Assembly: GCA_021234535.1 (NCBI GenBank)
Contig: CM037832.1
Span: 4,871,135 to 4,935,134, forward strand
Direction: 5' to 3'
DNA: 64,000 nucleotides
DNA from: Stichopus chloronotus
Taxonomy: Eukaryota > Echinodermata > Holothuroidea > Aspidochirotida > Stichopodidae
The position numbers and the translations under genes were made by a program. Below are positions 43,471 through 55,523 of the stretch, piece by piece (position 1 is the stretch's first letter; each line of letters opens with the position of its first letter). Under the pieces are notes generated by a model. That model had not been told where the DNA came from, searched no databases, and was given only the letters and a program-made list of their open reading frames with translations.

Positions 43471-45820
43471 TACTGAGCCTGATTCCCATTGATCATGTGA
43501 TCACTACACCAGCAAGATCAACGAGATTCACACACATGGTAATAACTATACACTTTTAATTACATCCGTCATGTCCTACTTGAATAAGAATCAAAAGCTA
43601 GAGTATATCTTATGGACAGCTAAATTGCTAAAAATTCTCTTAGCTTTTCTCTGTTTGTCTTCTTTTTTACTTTTATTTTCCTCATTTTTTTCCTTTTATT
43701 TTCCTCATTTTTTTCATTTTCCTCCAAGTAACAGATTGAAATTACATGCTATATGTCATGTATGAATTGTCACAAAAGAGGAAAACTTTGGATGAAAAAG
43801 AAAAATGTTGTGAGAGAAGAAATAAACAGTAAGGATAAAAAAAAAAATGTGGACAGCTATCATGGTCTTGCTTGTATGTATATGAGTACCTACCTGATCC
43901 ATACTAAATTGTGAAGGTTTTGTCTGTTCATGCAGTTCCATGCATAAAATAAGAGAAAGAAATAAAAAACTGCATTTTTGAAATAATTATAATATGCCTG
44001 AAACAAAATTTGGCACCTCCTCTCTCGATTGGTTCTCTAGTAAGTACTGTAAGACTGTACCATTCTGAGCTAAGGTAACTCCTCCAAAGTGGCAGCATAT
44101 TAAGCAAACATTTCAGACCATAAACCTTTTATTTGGAAGCTTAGTGTGTGGGTTGCTTTCTTATTTTTTTGTTGTTGTTGTTGTTAATATGATGTTTTGT
44201 CTGAAACTCTGAATGCTATTAATAATCACTTCAGCATTACAGTGAAAAGCTACGTACCATGGTTACGACAGTGGGAAAGGTGTCAGATGTAAGTGAAGCT
44301 GCCAACAGCTACCTAATTGAACATGCACATTAGTATTATATGAAAATTATACTTTATGGTTTGTTCCATATACTCCACTTTCCGGACACACTGATCTCAA
44401 GACAGCGTTTCCCATACCCAGAGCTTCCACATGTGAGCTCCTCTCTGAGAGTATTTGGGAAGACTTTTTTTTTCCGCGCCAAGAGATACGTTCCCTACAT
44501 CTAGGACAGCCGGACTGACTGATCTTTGTTTAATGAGGGGAGCACTTTATTTGTAAACCTTGTTATCCAGATAACATCTGGCAATCCTCTCAGGGATACT
44601 GCCTTTCAGCATCCTGTGAGCAGAGAGGCTCCTTGCAGTGTAAACCATGATGGGGGCTAATGGAGAACTACTTGTACATATGGCTGCAAAGATGATGATG
44701 GTGAATCATGTAAGCTCTCCTACTATTTATCACTGTGTCACTTGTGGTGTCAGTGGAGGGGTGGTAGAATTAGTGTTTACCGATGGACTGCAAGCAAAAC
44801 AGAACCATTTGAAAGAAAGAAAAAGTAATTGTATATTCCTTTCTCTCTAATTTGTTTGAAGTACTGCATGAGTTTGTTTGTTTTGTGTTTGTGTGGGTTT
44901 TTTTTGTTTTTTGTGAAAGTATTTTGATTAAGCATTCTTAATTAGTAAAAGACTTACTTCATAATTAAGTAGATCAACTTTGGGTATTTTGATCACATTG
45001 ATATCCTGAGTAGGAACAAGGGGGATGAAAGAAGGAATCGTAAACACTGTTGGGAGGTGAGAGAATTAAGGAAAAGTAAACACTACTGAAACCTATGTAC
45101 TTACACTCAGTGAGGGTCCTAAGTGTGTGATGACAAAGGGGCTCATTGAGTTAATATTGATAAGTTTGTGAGGATTTTGAAGGTGCAAACGCATGAAGAT
45201 GCTTATAATTAGCATAAATTAGTCAAACTTCACATCCAGTATTCATGAAAACTGTCCAAATATTGAATTTTTGACCCTGACTCACACTGGCTATGTGTGT
45301 ATGAATAAGGTACAGTGAAAAAGTGTCTGGTCACAGATTTTGAAAAACCAAATAGCATAAAGTTGTTACTTATTCCTATTTTGTGCCCCCTTCCTAGAAT
45401 TTCAGCCTCAGCTGCAGGTATAATGCCGTTGCATGTTTTTAATTTTTTCGAAGGCTGTGTTCTCTGCAACTTAATAATCACCTCTGAATACTTCCAGATG
45501 GTGGATGATTACACACAGGCAAGTATTAAAAGGAAGTATTGTTGAAAGATTGTTAATGAGTTACATGACAAAGTATGTGTTGAGTTGTTAATGTTTGACA
45601 GATGTTTCCATAGGATCATAAAAACCATATCCAACTTTTTTTTTTCAGGATTGACTTAACTATAGTGAGTGACATCTGGTTATAACTAGAATGGTGGTCT
45701 TCCATTCCTCAATGTAAAGCCACTACATCGGTGTAGATCAGCTGCATCTTGATTTAAAATAACAGTGGCTGCTGATTGAGTTGTATGTTTGCAGCTGGTT
45801 TAACTTGTCACCCCCCTGCA
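43471..45820. other. Unique non-coding sequence with T-rich tandem
   Basis: TTTTATTTTCCTCATTTTTTTCC is repeated at about 43671-43725. (TTG)n at about 44169-44185. A compact, GC-richer stretch at 44390-44640 (CGCGCCAAGAGATACG, TTATCCAGATAACATCTGG) may be conserved non-coding DNA. It contains the palindromic TTATCCAGATAA, which pairs two GATA-type cores. Confidence 0.35.
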
Positions 45821-45824
45821 AAGT

Positions 45825-46590
45825 AAGGTGATGCCTTGGCATAGAAAGGTGATGCTACATCTTGGTAAGGTGATGCCACAGTGGCAAGGTGATATACTAC
45901 TGCTAAGAAGGGTGATGCTTCATTTTAGTGCAGTCAGTGATGCCACATCTTGGTAAGGTGATGCTACATGTTGGTGAGGTGATGCTACAGAGATAAGGTG
46001 ATACTGCAGAGGTAAGGTGATACTCATGCTTAAAAGTGTGGTGCTACATCTTGGTAAGGTGATGTTACATGTTGGTAAGGTGATGCAAGAGATGATAAGG
46101 TGATGCTACTGCTTAGAAGGTTGGTGCTACATCTTAGTGACATGATGCTACATCTTAGTGACATGATGCTACATCTAGTATGTTGATGTTACATCAGGGT
46201 GAAGTGATGCTACATCTTGGTAAGGTGATGTTACATCTGAGTAAGGTGATGTTACATCTTGAAGGTGATATTACATCTTAGGATGATGTTACACCTGAGT
46301 AAGGTGGTGCAACATCTTGGCAAGGCGATGTTAAAGTGATGTGATAGATGGTAAGGTGATACTTCCATCTTGTTGATACTCGGCAGTGATACTATGCTGT
46401 AAGAAAGCGATGCTACATTTTGGTAAGGTGATAGTACATCTTAGGGTGATGTTAAATTTGAGTGAGATGATGCAACATGTTGGGTAAGATGATGCTAAAG
46501 TGATGCCACAGCATGGTACGGTGATATGACGTCTTAGTAAGGTGGTGTTACAGATAGCAAAGTGATGCTACTGGTTAGTAGGGTGATATT
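45825..46590 (+). repeat. ~21 bp degenerate minisatellite (GGTAAGGTGATGCTACATCTT)
   Basis: Dozens of GGTGATGCTACATCTTGGTAA-like units follow each other with many substitutions and short gaps over 760 bp. No stable frame. It ends near TATTACCTCTATAG. Confidence 0.9.
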
Positions 46591-47100
46591 ACCTCTATAG
46601 TCTTTCAAGAGGGTCACTGACAAAGGATTGAAGCATTTTTTCTTTCCCATCAGTATCCATAAAACCGCTAACCACCCATTCCTGAGTGCATATGGCATGT
46701 GTGCACACAGTGTATTTTTCCAAGGAAATTAAAACTACAGAAAGGTTATTAAGATCATATATGTTGATTACATTTGTTTTTCTTATTAGGTTTTCATTTC
46801 AATTTAAAAGTCTCTAATTTTTTTCTTCCATTTATGAAGTTGGTGACTCACTAATAAAAATAGGCTTTATGATTTTTTTACAAAAAAATATATGTCACAA
46901 TTTGTTTTGCTTTTTTTGCTTTTCTTTTTGTTTTAGGCAACAGTATGTTAAGTTGTATAACTGGATTAATCATTTCAGAAAACACCCTTCATGTCAGTAT
47001 GAGTAGTAGCTTGCCATTAAATGTTTTTCTGAACTCCAATGTAGTGCATACTGAGACCGCCATTTTTATCTATACTCATTACATGCATGGGGATTCCTAG
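46591..47100. other. Unique AT-rich sequence
   Basis: Nothing supportable. T- and A-rich runs near 46870-46930. Confidence 0.4.
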
Positions 47101-47105
47101 TAAAA

Positions 47106-47935
47106 GACTTCTGTTTAAATTATTTGATTACTCAGTAAACTGATATGCCTTCTGTACTAGTTTGGCTTTGGTTAACCGTACAAGTTCTACTTTTAATAAG
47201 ATGTCTTTCTGTTTTTGGAATGTTTTAAAATCAATTGTGATTATTAAGTAGGCCTCTGTGTACAGTGTTTGATCACTCATTTTAATAAGTGGTCGTGCCC
47301 AGCTGTAGGAATAAAGATCAGTCAATGTCACAGTTTTATCATCATTAAGATGGCGTCTTGCCACTTTTGATTCAAGTAGAAATTTTTTTTAAATCTTTGG
47401 AAGTTCCTGGTCAGACTTCTGCATATCTCATTTGATTACTCATAATTAATTATTTTAAATTACATTTAAAGTACAAATAGTTTTATAGAAGTTCACCATC
47501 TGTTTTAAGTAGTACCTTATCAATTTTCCTTGAATTTATTTCTTTGCACTGTTGTCTCGTAAACGGAATGGCGCTACGTCTCAGACTTCTGTTAAAGTGA
47601 TTTGATTACTCACTGTAATTAATCTGCCTAGTAATTTAAGAATGAACATTACTATGTGTAAAAAGTTCAGGATGGAAACTTTATCGCCATTCAGAGTTTA
47701 CTGCGACAATTTGATTTTTCGAGACATTTTTTTTTTTCAAATTGTCTGGGAATTCCTTGTCCGACTTCTGTTTATGTAATTTGATTACTCATTTTGATTC
47801 ATTTTCATAGTAATTATTCTTTCTTAATTAAAGTTCACTAAGTACAACAAGCCTGGTGGAGATCATAATTCTTCTTTAAAGTATGTGAATTTTCTACTCC
47901 TGTTTATGTAATCTGATTACTCATTTTAAAAGGTG
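47106..47935 (+). repeat. Diverged long-period repeat marked by ATTTGATTACTCA
   Basis: GACTTCTG, a short variable gap and ATTTGATTACTCAT occur at about 47106, 47413, 47584 and 47763, and a weaker version (CTCCTGTTTATG and ATCTGATTACTCAT) at 47897. Three copies are preceded by TCCTNGTC or similar. Spacing is 307, 171, 179 and 134 bp, so units are longer than the conserved core, and the rest of each unit has decayed. Confidence 0.7.
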
Positions 47936-48224
47936 GGGGATGTCATTTGTTTTTAATTGATTTGTAAGTATGTTAAATTCACTTCAACAATACTTGAATC
48001 TTAATCAAGATTGTATTTGAGGTAATGACAATGTAGATGATATTGTTGTTATTGTTTTGTTTCACTGTCTCGTGGTATTGTTGTGGTTACTGTGTAATTG
48101 TTACAGTAAATGCATTGCTATGTGTTTAAGTTCAAGTGGAGTAAAGGAACACAAATTCAGACAAGAGGGATCATGGGGAGGGTATATCCTAGTCTGTGTA
48201 TATGTGTCGTCAATAGTTTAATAC

Positions 48225-48470
48225 AAGGACTTGTGGTGTAAGTACAAAACCTCAAGTATGAGTCCAAGTACAAGGTCTTGAGTGTAAGTACAAAGTGATG
48301 AGTACAAGTACCTGATTTTTCAACTCCTGTGATTATAAGCATATTTACAGTCTCATGAGTATGAGTACAATCCTCTGAGTATGAGTACAATTTCTTGAGT
48401 GTCAGTATGACTGTATCAAGGACAAGGTCATGAGTGGAACTACATGTAGGCAAATTATGAGTACAAACAC
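48225..48470 (-). repeat. Degenerate ~22 bp repeat (GAGTACAAGTACAAAGTCTT)
   Basis: GAGTAYRAGTACAA-like units repeat for about 240 bp with variable spacing. The overlapping minus-strand frame of 150 codons (48157-48609), with its CTH/YTH-like runs, results from this array and the repeat segment next to it. The orientation label is arbitrary. Confidence 0.65.
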
Positions 48471-48509
48471 AAATATTTGCATAGTAGAATGATCTTCCTT
48501 TCTCTCTCT

Positions 48510-48571
48510 TAAAAGGAGGATAGGTAATTGTAAAATATGTCTTACATGACTTTTTGCACTTCTTCCAAATC
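48510..48571 (+). repeat. Dispersed repeat segment AAAGGAGGATAGGT (copy 2)
   Basis: Matches 21350-21411 (AAAGGAGGATAGGT, CTTACRTRACTTTTTGC, TCCAAAT). Here no foldback arm follows. Instead a CpG-bearing stretch (GTCGTTACGCCGCC) comes next. Confidence 0.55.
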
Positions 48572-51140
48572 GGGTATAGAGGTTCTGCATGTGGCGTCAT
48601 AATAAGCAACTGTCGTTACGCCGCCATGCTGGAGGGAATGAGTTTTTCGTGTAACCAGTGTCAGGCGATACTGTGTCAGTAACACTGCATGGTGGTTATT
48701 GCAACATTTTCATATTTTTCATTGTGTAAACAGACATGGAAGACAAATATTTTGAATGTTGACATCTCACCCATAGCAGTTCATGAATATGCATGTATGT
48801 CTCTCTCTCTCTCTCTTTTGACAGGGAGAAGCATTGTTTTGTCAAAATCATCAATTTTTACCAAAACTGTTGGGAAGCACTGATGATCTTTGTCCAAAAA
48901 AGATTTCAAGGTCAAAGAGAGCAAGAAACATAAAATACACACTCATGAATATTATGTGTAGGTTGTCAACATCAGAGAAATTAAAAAAGTTAACCACTTT
49001 TGTGCTGCATGGTAAACCTGGACTAAATATTTGAACTAATTTGTGACTGGCAGACGCATACTTGCCAAAGTCTAGAGACAGGCAAGCTCTTACCTGAAAA
49101 AGAATATTGTAAGTGCCCTTGATCACTCTGGTTACCATGGTGATGAGTTGTGTTGACACTAGACATCAGAGTTCAAAAGCATTTGTCCAGGGTTGAGTGC
49201 CCAAAATATTTTGCCACTATGTGAGCATGCATGACATTCATAACAAGACATGGCACTGTACATGCTGCAGTTCTTTAATTAGCCTCATCTAAATGGGATT
49301 GCCAACAAATACTTTAGGTATTTCTCGTATTTCCTGTAGCCTTAAAAGACTGTTCCATAAGTTGGCTGCTATCAATTCAATTCAATTCTATTTTCAATTT
49401 TTGCAATGTGCATGTATGGGTTATTCGATTGACTAACTACAGAGCAAAAGATGTTTCCACTACTTTAAATGTGACAACTATAACTCCTCTCTTTAGAGTT
49501 GTTTATTCTCTCTGCATTCAAATTTAGCAGACAGCACACATTAACAAAATGATAAGCTAACTGATGCACTGTCTGTTCCTCTTGGTAACTATCCCTGTGC
49601 ATCCCCAGTTGATCACCAACTTTGTGAGATTAAGCACAGACTTGGCAATCATTGTAATGTATTTTGCTTTCGTCAATATTAATTATCCGCAGACGAAGAG
49701 AAACCCCTCAGACGCCGGAAGGATTTTTTTGTCCGACCGTTTGGGCCACCTGTGCCCTCCACACTTCTTTCAAATGAGTTGTGTCATGCACCTGCCCAAC
49801 TTGACGCAACGCAGACAAATGCGAGGAACTAATGAAGTTGGGGAGCCTGCAAGATTCAACAAGGAACACTTCTGCTTGTTTCTCTTGCTGACTTTATTTC
49901 TTCGCTTTGGTGGGTTTATCTCTAGTAGGTTTTTTTGTATTAAACGACAGCAGTTCAGCAGGTGACATGTACTGACATGAAGGCTGGTGAATAGGTAAAC
50001 TCATCTGCACACGAGATATTGTGTAAACTTCGACTTGGAATCATTTTGATGAAGAAATAAGAATTGAAGACAAGTAACAAAAACAATATCATTAATATGC
50101 AATAAAGTTTGGGTTGCAGACTGTCATTGTGAAGGTAATTTTGTGGAAAAACTATGCAGACACAAGTTTTCAAAGATCTTTTGTCATTATGATCATCGAG
50201 CACTGCTATAGCAACTCCATGCATCAAGTTAGCTGGGAGCTTAAAGAATGGTCAGGAAGTTGAGGTCAAAGGTCAACTAGGATTCATTTTTGGATATTCA
50301 GTGAAAACAGAAAATAATTTTCCTCTTGTGAATAGAGTGATTGTGATGGAAGTTGCCCAGTGACATTTAAGTGTGGGGTAATCAGGGAATGAAAGGCCAT
50401 CTGAATGGGACCCCAGAAGTGTTTACAAAACTGAGATCAAAGGTCATACTCCTGGTCACTCTCAGTCAATTTGCATTGCATACAAGAAGAAAGTCATTCC
50501 GATTTTAAATGCAGTCAGCAATGCCATGCTTAGTCAAACTTACCCGTTTCTGAGTATATGATAAAGGGGAGAGGATACATGTGGATGTGGAAGGAATGTG
50601 TTGACGAGGTGTCCACAAAGGGGATATGCAAATGTTGTAGAGATGGGGTGACTTTGCAAGATGGTCCAATTATTGCTAAATCACACACTGAAGTCTGAAA
50701 CTGCATTTAATACCTCATTTATACCTAGTGTGCACTGAAATATATGAGGTAAATTATTACTTTTGATGAAAATGGTAACCTTTGTAATCATGATGGCATG
50801 TGTATATGTGTATATCTGTCCGCATTTATGTGCATTTGTGGTGCCTTGCCATCGTAAACAAGCAGGAATGGAGGCTAATTAGACTAATGTCACGCTTGTT
50901 TTGTATCTCTAGCTTACTGAGCACAACAACCTGGTTGTTAGCTAATTTGCTTTAATTACACATATTACACTATGAAGGTTGCATGGACAGACCTCATATT
51001 TGTTATGTGTAATTTCAATGTACTATTTATGACAGCCTTGTCCATATTTGCAACCAGTTTCATGTATGTTATAAAGTGTAAGTGCAAGTTGCCAGGTGAA
51101 CCGCATCATTATTCAATACAGCTGATGATAACTATGGAAC
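48572..51140. other. Mostly unique sequence; decayed AGGTCA repeat at 50.2-50.45 kb
   Basis: (CT)n at about 48800-48819. The frame 49564-49965 (133 codons) has CpG-bearing sequence (CAGACGCCGGAAGG) but no recognisable motif and mixed composition. AGGTCAAAGGTCA occurs at 50263-50275 and AGATCAAAGGTCA at 50434-50446, about 170 bp apart, probably relics of the ~150 bp repeat. Confidence 0.4.
50263..50275 (+). promoter_or_regulatory. DR1-like motif AGGTCAAAGGTCA
   Basis: A perfect two-half-site motif with 1 bp spacing, followed 171 bp later by a one-mismatch version. The surroundings only faintly resemble the ~150 bp repeat family. Nuclear-receptor binding is possible but unproven. Confidence 0.35.
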
Positions 51141-51143
51141 GCG

Positions 51144-51364
51144 AAAAGGGAAAGCTTACATTGTTGTTTCAACTCCTGTTGATGTTTAAACTTACGTTGT
51201 TGTTTAAACAAAAGTGTTAGTTGAAACACTGACACAGCAACTGAAGTTGAGACAACAAAGGAAATTGATACAACAACAACAGAAGTTTAAACAGCAACAT
51301 TGAAACAACAATGTAAGTTTAAACAACATTGTTAGTTGAAGCAGCAATGTAAACTTACCCTTTT
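51144..51364. mobile_element. 221 bp foldback element with 31 bp inverted ends
   Basis: AAAAGGGAAAGCTTACATTG TTGTTTCAACT at 51144-51174 and the inverse of 51334-51364 match at 27 of 31 positions. The interior is also rich in inverted pairs: GTTTAAAC occurs at 51184 and 51202, and TTACATTGTTGTTTCAA at about 51157 pairs with TTGAAACAACAATGTAA at about 51299. The whole unit can fold into a branched hairpin. No target duplication is evident and there is no coding frame. Confidence 0.8.
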
Positions 51365-52425
51365 GGCATTCAGAGGTACCAGGAATTACTCCTCATTACA
51401 AAAGGGACGAGAAATAATACTTTCGTTGCTTGGCTTTTAGCTGGAATGGTAACCAACCTTTAATATTAGAGATTATATACACCAAAACATAAAATCCACT
51501 AAGTAATACAGCTTGTATGTGAGCCAGCTGTACATTTTTTTGGGGGGGAGGGGCATAACTTTGATATACTTCTAACAGACTGTCAGGAATCTTCTGTGCA
51601 GGTTAATTGTAAGAGCATACTCTTTCACATGAAGTACAAAATGGTTCCATTGCTTACAAAACTGTTCCATTGCTTGCAAAATGTTAATGCCTAATTTTAT
51701 AGATGAAATATTTCATAAGCTTTCCACAGGGAGCTAGATCATACATTGCATCTGCATAGTCAGTAGATGCTGACCATGAAAAATACTCTGAGTGATGGGG
51801 AACCCACTTGCGCCTCAGTGACACTAAAACGGTGTAAGAATTCTGACCAATGCTGATGACTTGTAACTGGGGTCAGGTGTCTTTCACTGCTCTTGATTAC
51901 AGTTTTTTTTTTTTTCCCCTCCATGATTGTGATGCCCTCATCAGTCATCAGGTCGTAAGAGGGATTGATATCATCACCGGAAAAGTAATCCCAAACTTCC
52001 CCCTTTTTCTTCTTCTCTCCAGGCACGCACAAAGACAACTGCAATTGCAGCTTTATAGTTTATTTATGGGTGCGTGTTGTTCCTATTAAGAGGTACTCTT
52101 CTTTAATTGCTTTTATGTGTAATTGAGGACAAATTGCTTTCAGTGTCAGTCACGGTTAGTCATGTTTTGACTTTTAACGTGTCACATCTTCTGGGAAGTC
52201 GTTTGATCTTACAAATCAGTACCACCGTTTCAGCCGGCAATCATCAACCTTTTTGCACATCTCAAAAGCCACTTAAGTTTTTTTTTTTCTACATCTCCGA
52301 CAGCAAATTTATCACTTTGATGTTTCCAAGTTTTATTTATACTCTTCATCTCATCTTACACCAGGAGAGGAGGAACCAGTGATTTTAAGATGATGAAATC
52401 AAGTTGCCAATTGTTAAGGTTATTG
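51365..52425. other. Unique non-coding sequence
   Basis: T/C-rich tract near 51901-51920. Overlapping frames on both strands at 51760-52089 have no recognisable content. Confidence 0.4.
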
Positions 52426-52429
52426 AGAC

Positions 52430-52830
52430 ATCCGATCAGGGCTTTGTTTATACCCATTATTTATTGAAGTCAACACAGACACATTTTTTCCCCCCTAGCC
52501 TGAAGTAAAGGCGAATCGCCAAAAGAGATAATTAATCTTCTTGCCAAGAAAAAAAGTCCATTACCAAAATGAATAAGACCAAGATATGTCCTCATAATTA
52601 AACGACCCTTAAAAACTCGATTAAATTACCATCGATATACCAGCTATTTTCCTTGATTATTTTTTTGTTAATCTGTTTGTAATACAAAGCGTACATTAAA
52701 GGGATATATTACTTTAATAAACACATTTTGAGCCTGTAAAAGAATAACATGAATTGACTACCCTGGCCGGCAGCATTTGCAGTTGGGATATTGACGCTTT
52801 AATTTGGTGGTGCAAGTAAACATATAGGTG
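52430..52830. other. Possible conserved non-coding block
   Basis: Dense short motifs without simple repeats: AGAGATAATTAATC (GATA core beside TAAT), CATAATTAAACGACC, CTCGATTAAATTACCATCGA, and ATTAAAGGGATATATTACTTTAAT, which is itself partly palindromic. There is no frame. Likely under constraint if the neighbourhood belongs to a developmental gene, but this is judged by texture alone. Confidence 0.27.
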
Positions 52831-54625
52831 TGTGCATGGTCAGTATCGCACATGCACTTCCAAAGGTTGCTTACTTTTCAGTAAACTTTGCAAATATTTT
52901 ATCCCAAAAATCATTTCATTTATCATTTTGCAAGTCACCGAAGGAATAGTACATTTTGCACATTGCATCATCATAGTTTTTTTTTTTTTAAGTGTCCTTT
53001 CAAATCGTCAAGTTGAGTTGGTGTCTGGTATATCCGAAAAGGCATCATTGATACCTTGGGGAGAGCTGTTGCGTTTTTCTAGTCTTTTGTCAGCGGTTAA
53101 TCTTGTAAACCCAGCCATTCCTTAAGTTGGCTCTTAGCCTAAATGCTGACTGCCTGTTGAGAATGGAGATCTGGACATTCAGTATGCGTGACTTGATTTG
53201 AGTATTTGACTACAGTTTGGAAATAGCCAATTAACTTTTCATCGTTTCCAAGGAGCGTTCGACTCTTAATACGTACCTTGAAAGCTGAATCTCTTTAGCA
53301 TTAGGGAAACAAAAAAAATATGACACTGTGGATGTGAGAAGAAGACAGACAACATATTGCTTTAAGCGATATCTCTTCTGATTCATTGGCAATGTTTACA
53401 ATACTAGTCCAGTTTAGTGCTGCTTTGCTTTTAATTTACATCCTATCTTGTTACAGTCCGCTCATATTTAAGTACCATCCATCATACCGCAACCTGGGAG
53501 AAGAGCTCGTTGGATTATATATTTGTGATGTATGAATCCAAATGCTGTGCTTCTGATTTTTATTGAAATGGGGTGGATCAAGTCACAAGTGATAACTTTT
53601 TGGAATTGTTTTGAAACTGATTAAATAGGAACAAACCCATATTGCTTGGAAAATGCCCTTCAAGAGTTAAATAATACTAAGTGAAAACTAAGTGACGATG
53701 TCACTAGTATTTTATGGAGCTAAAGTGAATTGAGAAAAGGAAGAAAGAAAACATGGTAGGTGTTGGCAGGTTCAAAAGCACCATACAGGAGCACTTAAGT
53801 ATGGTACTGCCAGAGTAATACCATAAATTCTACAATGAAGGGAATGTATTACTATAGTTTTTACGTAAGAGTTTTCCAAGGAAAATGGTGTTTAAAAGAC
53901 AGTAAAGAAATGCAAACGACAAACTACTAAAATCTCACTGAACTCCTTTTTGAGAAAATTGAGAAAGGAAGTGGGGCTGATGTTTCCATCCAGGTGGAAT
54001 ATTTTTAGAGACAAACTGACATTACTGTTAAAGATGATACAAGACTAATTTGCAGACATTAGTTCATAAGAGAATGAGGGGAGCATCTTTTGTATCGTTA
54101 TATGTCTCTGCTTCTGTTTATGTGATTTTGCCGCGACAATTTACAAACTTTAAATGCAAAATTGGTAATAATGAAGTGTATCCAATGTGATACTGTTTGG
54201 CAACAGTAGTACTGAAATTTTTATTCAATCAGGGCATGAGTAATTTTTAATAAAATTACGATGAGGTCAGGATTTCTCAGCACGTGTCCTGATCATGATT
54301 TTTTGAGGCACCCTGTCACATATGTTTATCCCCCCAATTGTGATGACATCCTTCAAAGCTCTTTCCTTTGTTGGGTTGAGGGAAGATGTATTACACACTC
54401 CCCTCCCCTTTCCCCATCTCAGGCCAATGATCAACAGCACGTCCACCTTTACAGTGTTGGCAATCCTTGGTATTCTTCTTCAAGGTTACATGCTTTCGTA
54501 TGTTACATCTCATCCAACAGATGAAGCGAGGGTCCTCACATGTGACACATCACCTTCTCAGACAGTGGTATACTATGAAATGTCAATGACATTATGGAGT
54601 ATTCGCTATATGTTAATCGTTAAAG
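52831..54625. other. Unique non-coding sequence
   Basis: No gene is supportable. The 131-codon frame at 54322-54717 overlaps the start of the dispersed repeat below and has no known motif. Confidence 0.4.
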
Positions 54626-54629
54626 TACT

Positions 54630-55090
54630 GAAAATAGCAACAAATTCCAACAAAATCCATCAGATATTCCATTTTACAGGTATATACACTTTTTCTATTT
54701 GCATCATGAATAAGTGACATTGGCTGTTATGCTAATTTGTTATGTCAAGAAAACTATAACTCATATGTCTGTTATCCTTTCTTTATTTAACCTTTATTTC
54801 AAGGACAATTGAGGGCTTTATGATATCCCTGAAGGTTTTGTTTAAGAAGCATGCATTTTCTGCTTTGCAAACATAGCACTAATTACCAAGGTGTATGCCA
54901 GATGGCAACTAGTTTTATAGGACTAGCAAAATAAAAACCAACACTTTGCAGCACTCCATGTTATCATATTTGCATTTTCATCAAATTTGTAAAAGCAATA
55001 TTAAAAAATGTGTAAAAAGTATAAAAGCCATGTGTAAAAATTGGTATTCGATGTAAACACAATCCTAATAGATTGTCATTCACATTTCAA
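54630..55090 (+). repeat. Dispersed interspersed repeat, copy 2
   Basis: Second copy of the repeat at 22120-22600, same orientation. Shared blocks include AAATTCCAAC..ATCCATCAGATATT, TTATTTAACCTTTATTTCAA, GACAATTGAG, CACTCCATGTTATCATATTT and GCATTTTCA, and a final GATTGTCATTCA. Divergence is substantial. Confidence 0.7.
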
Positions 55091-55469
55091 TTTTCAACTC
55101 TGAATGAAGCCAGCACTGGGTTATTGTTAAGATGTTTGCATGTGCAGGTGATATATGCTTTTGTTAGAGTTTCTGAGGTCAGGGACTTAAAAGTCTTTTA
55201 ATTAATTTTAAAACAATCTTGGTAGAAGTTGTTGCCTGCATGTTTTGAATGGATCAATTGCTAGTACAAGAATGTTTGAAGAGTCCTCCAGGTTCCCTCT
55301 GGCCCAGCTTTTCTACCATAAATAGTTCATTGAGGGTCAGCTATTCCTGGAATACCTCTCAAATTCCTTGGACAATTGGTGATATATGGAAACCAGATGG
55401 TCAAGGGCTACTTTATTGGGATATCCAAGTCTTCAGGGGCTTTACAAAATGCTGGACTCAGGTGTAGGT
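55091..55469. other. Unremarkable non-coding sequence
   Basis: Nothing supportable. Confidence 0.4.
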
Positions 55470-55523
55470 CACACCGTCCTGTCCACACATGTCACACCGT
55501 CCTGTCCACAAGGCACACTGTCC
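55470..55523 (+). repeat. 23 bp tandem repeat, about 2.3 units
   Basis: CACACCGTCCTGTCCACA occurs at 55470 and 55493, and CACACTGTCC follows. Confidence 0.8.

Noticed and set aside
48157..48609. 150-codon minus-strand frame, longest non-minisatellite frame
   Set aside because: Built from the degenerate GAGTACAAGTACAA array and the dispersed repeat segment at 48510.
49564..49965. 133-codon plus-strand frame with some CpG
   Set aside because: Hydrophobic at both ends and basic in the middle, but no known motif and no supporting splice sites. Kept only as a note.
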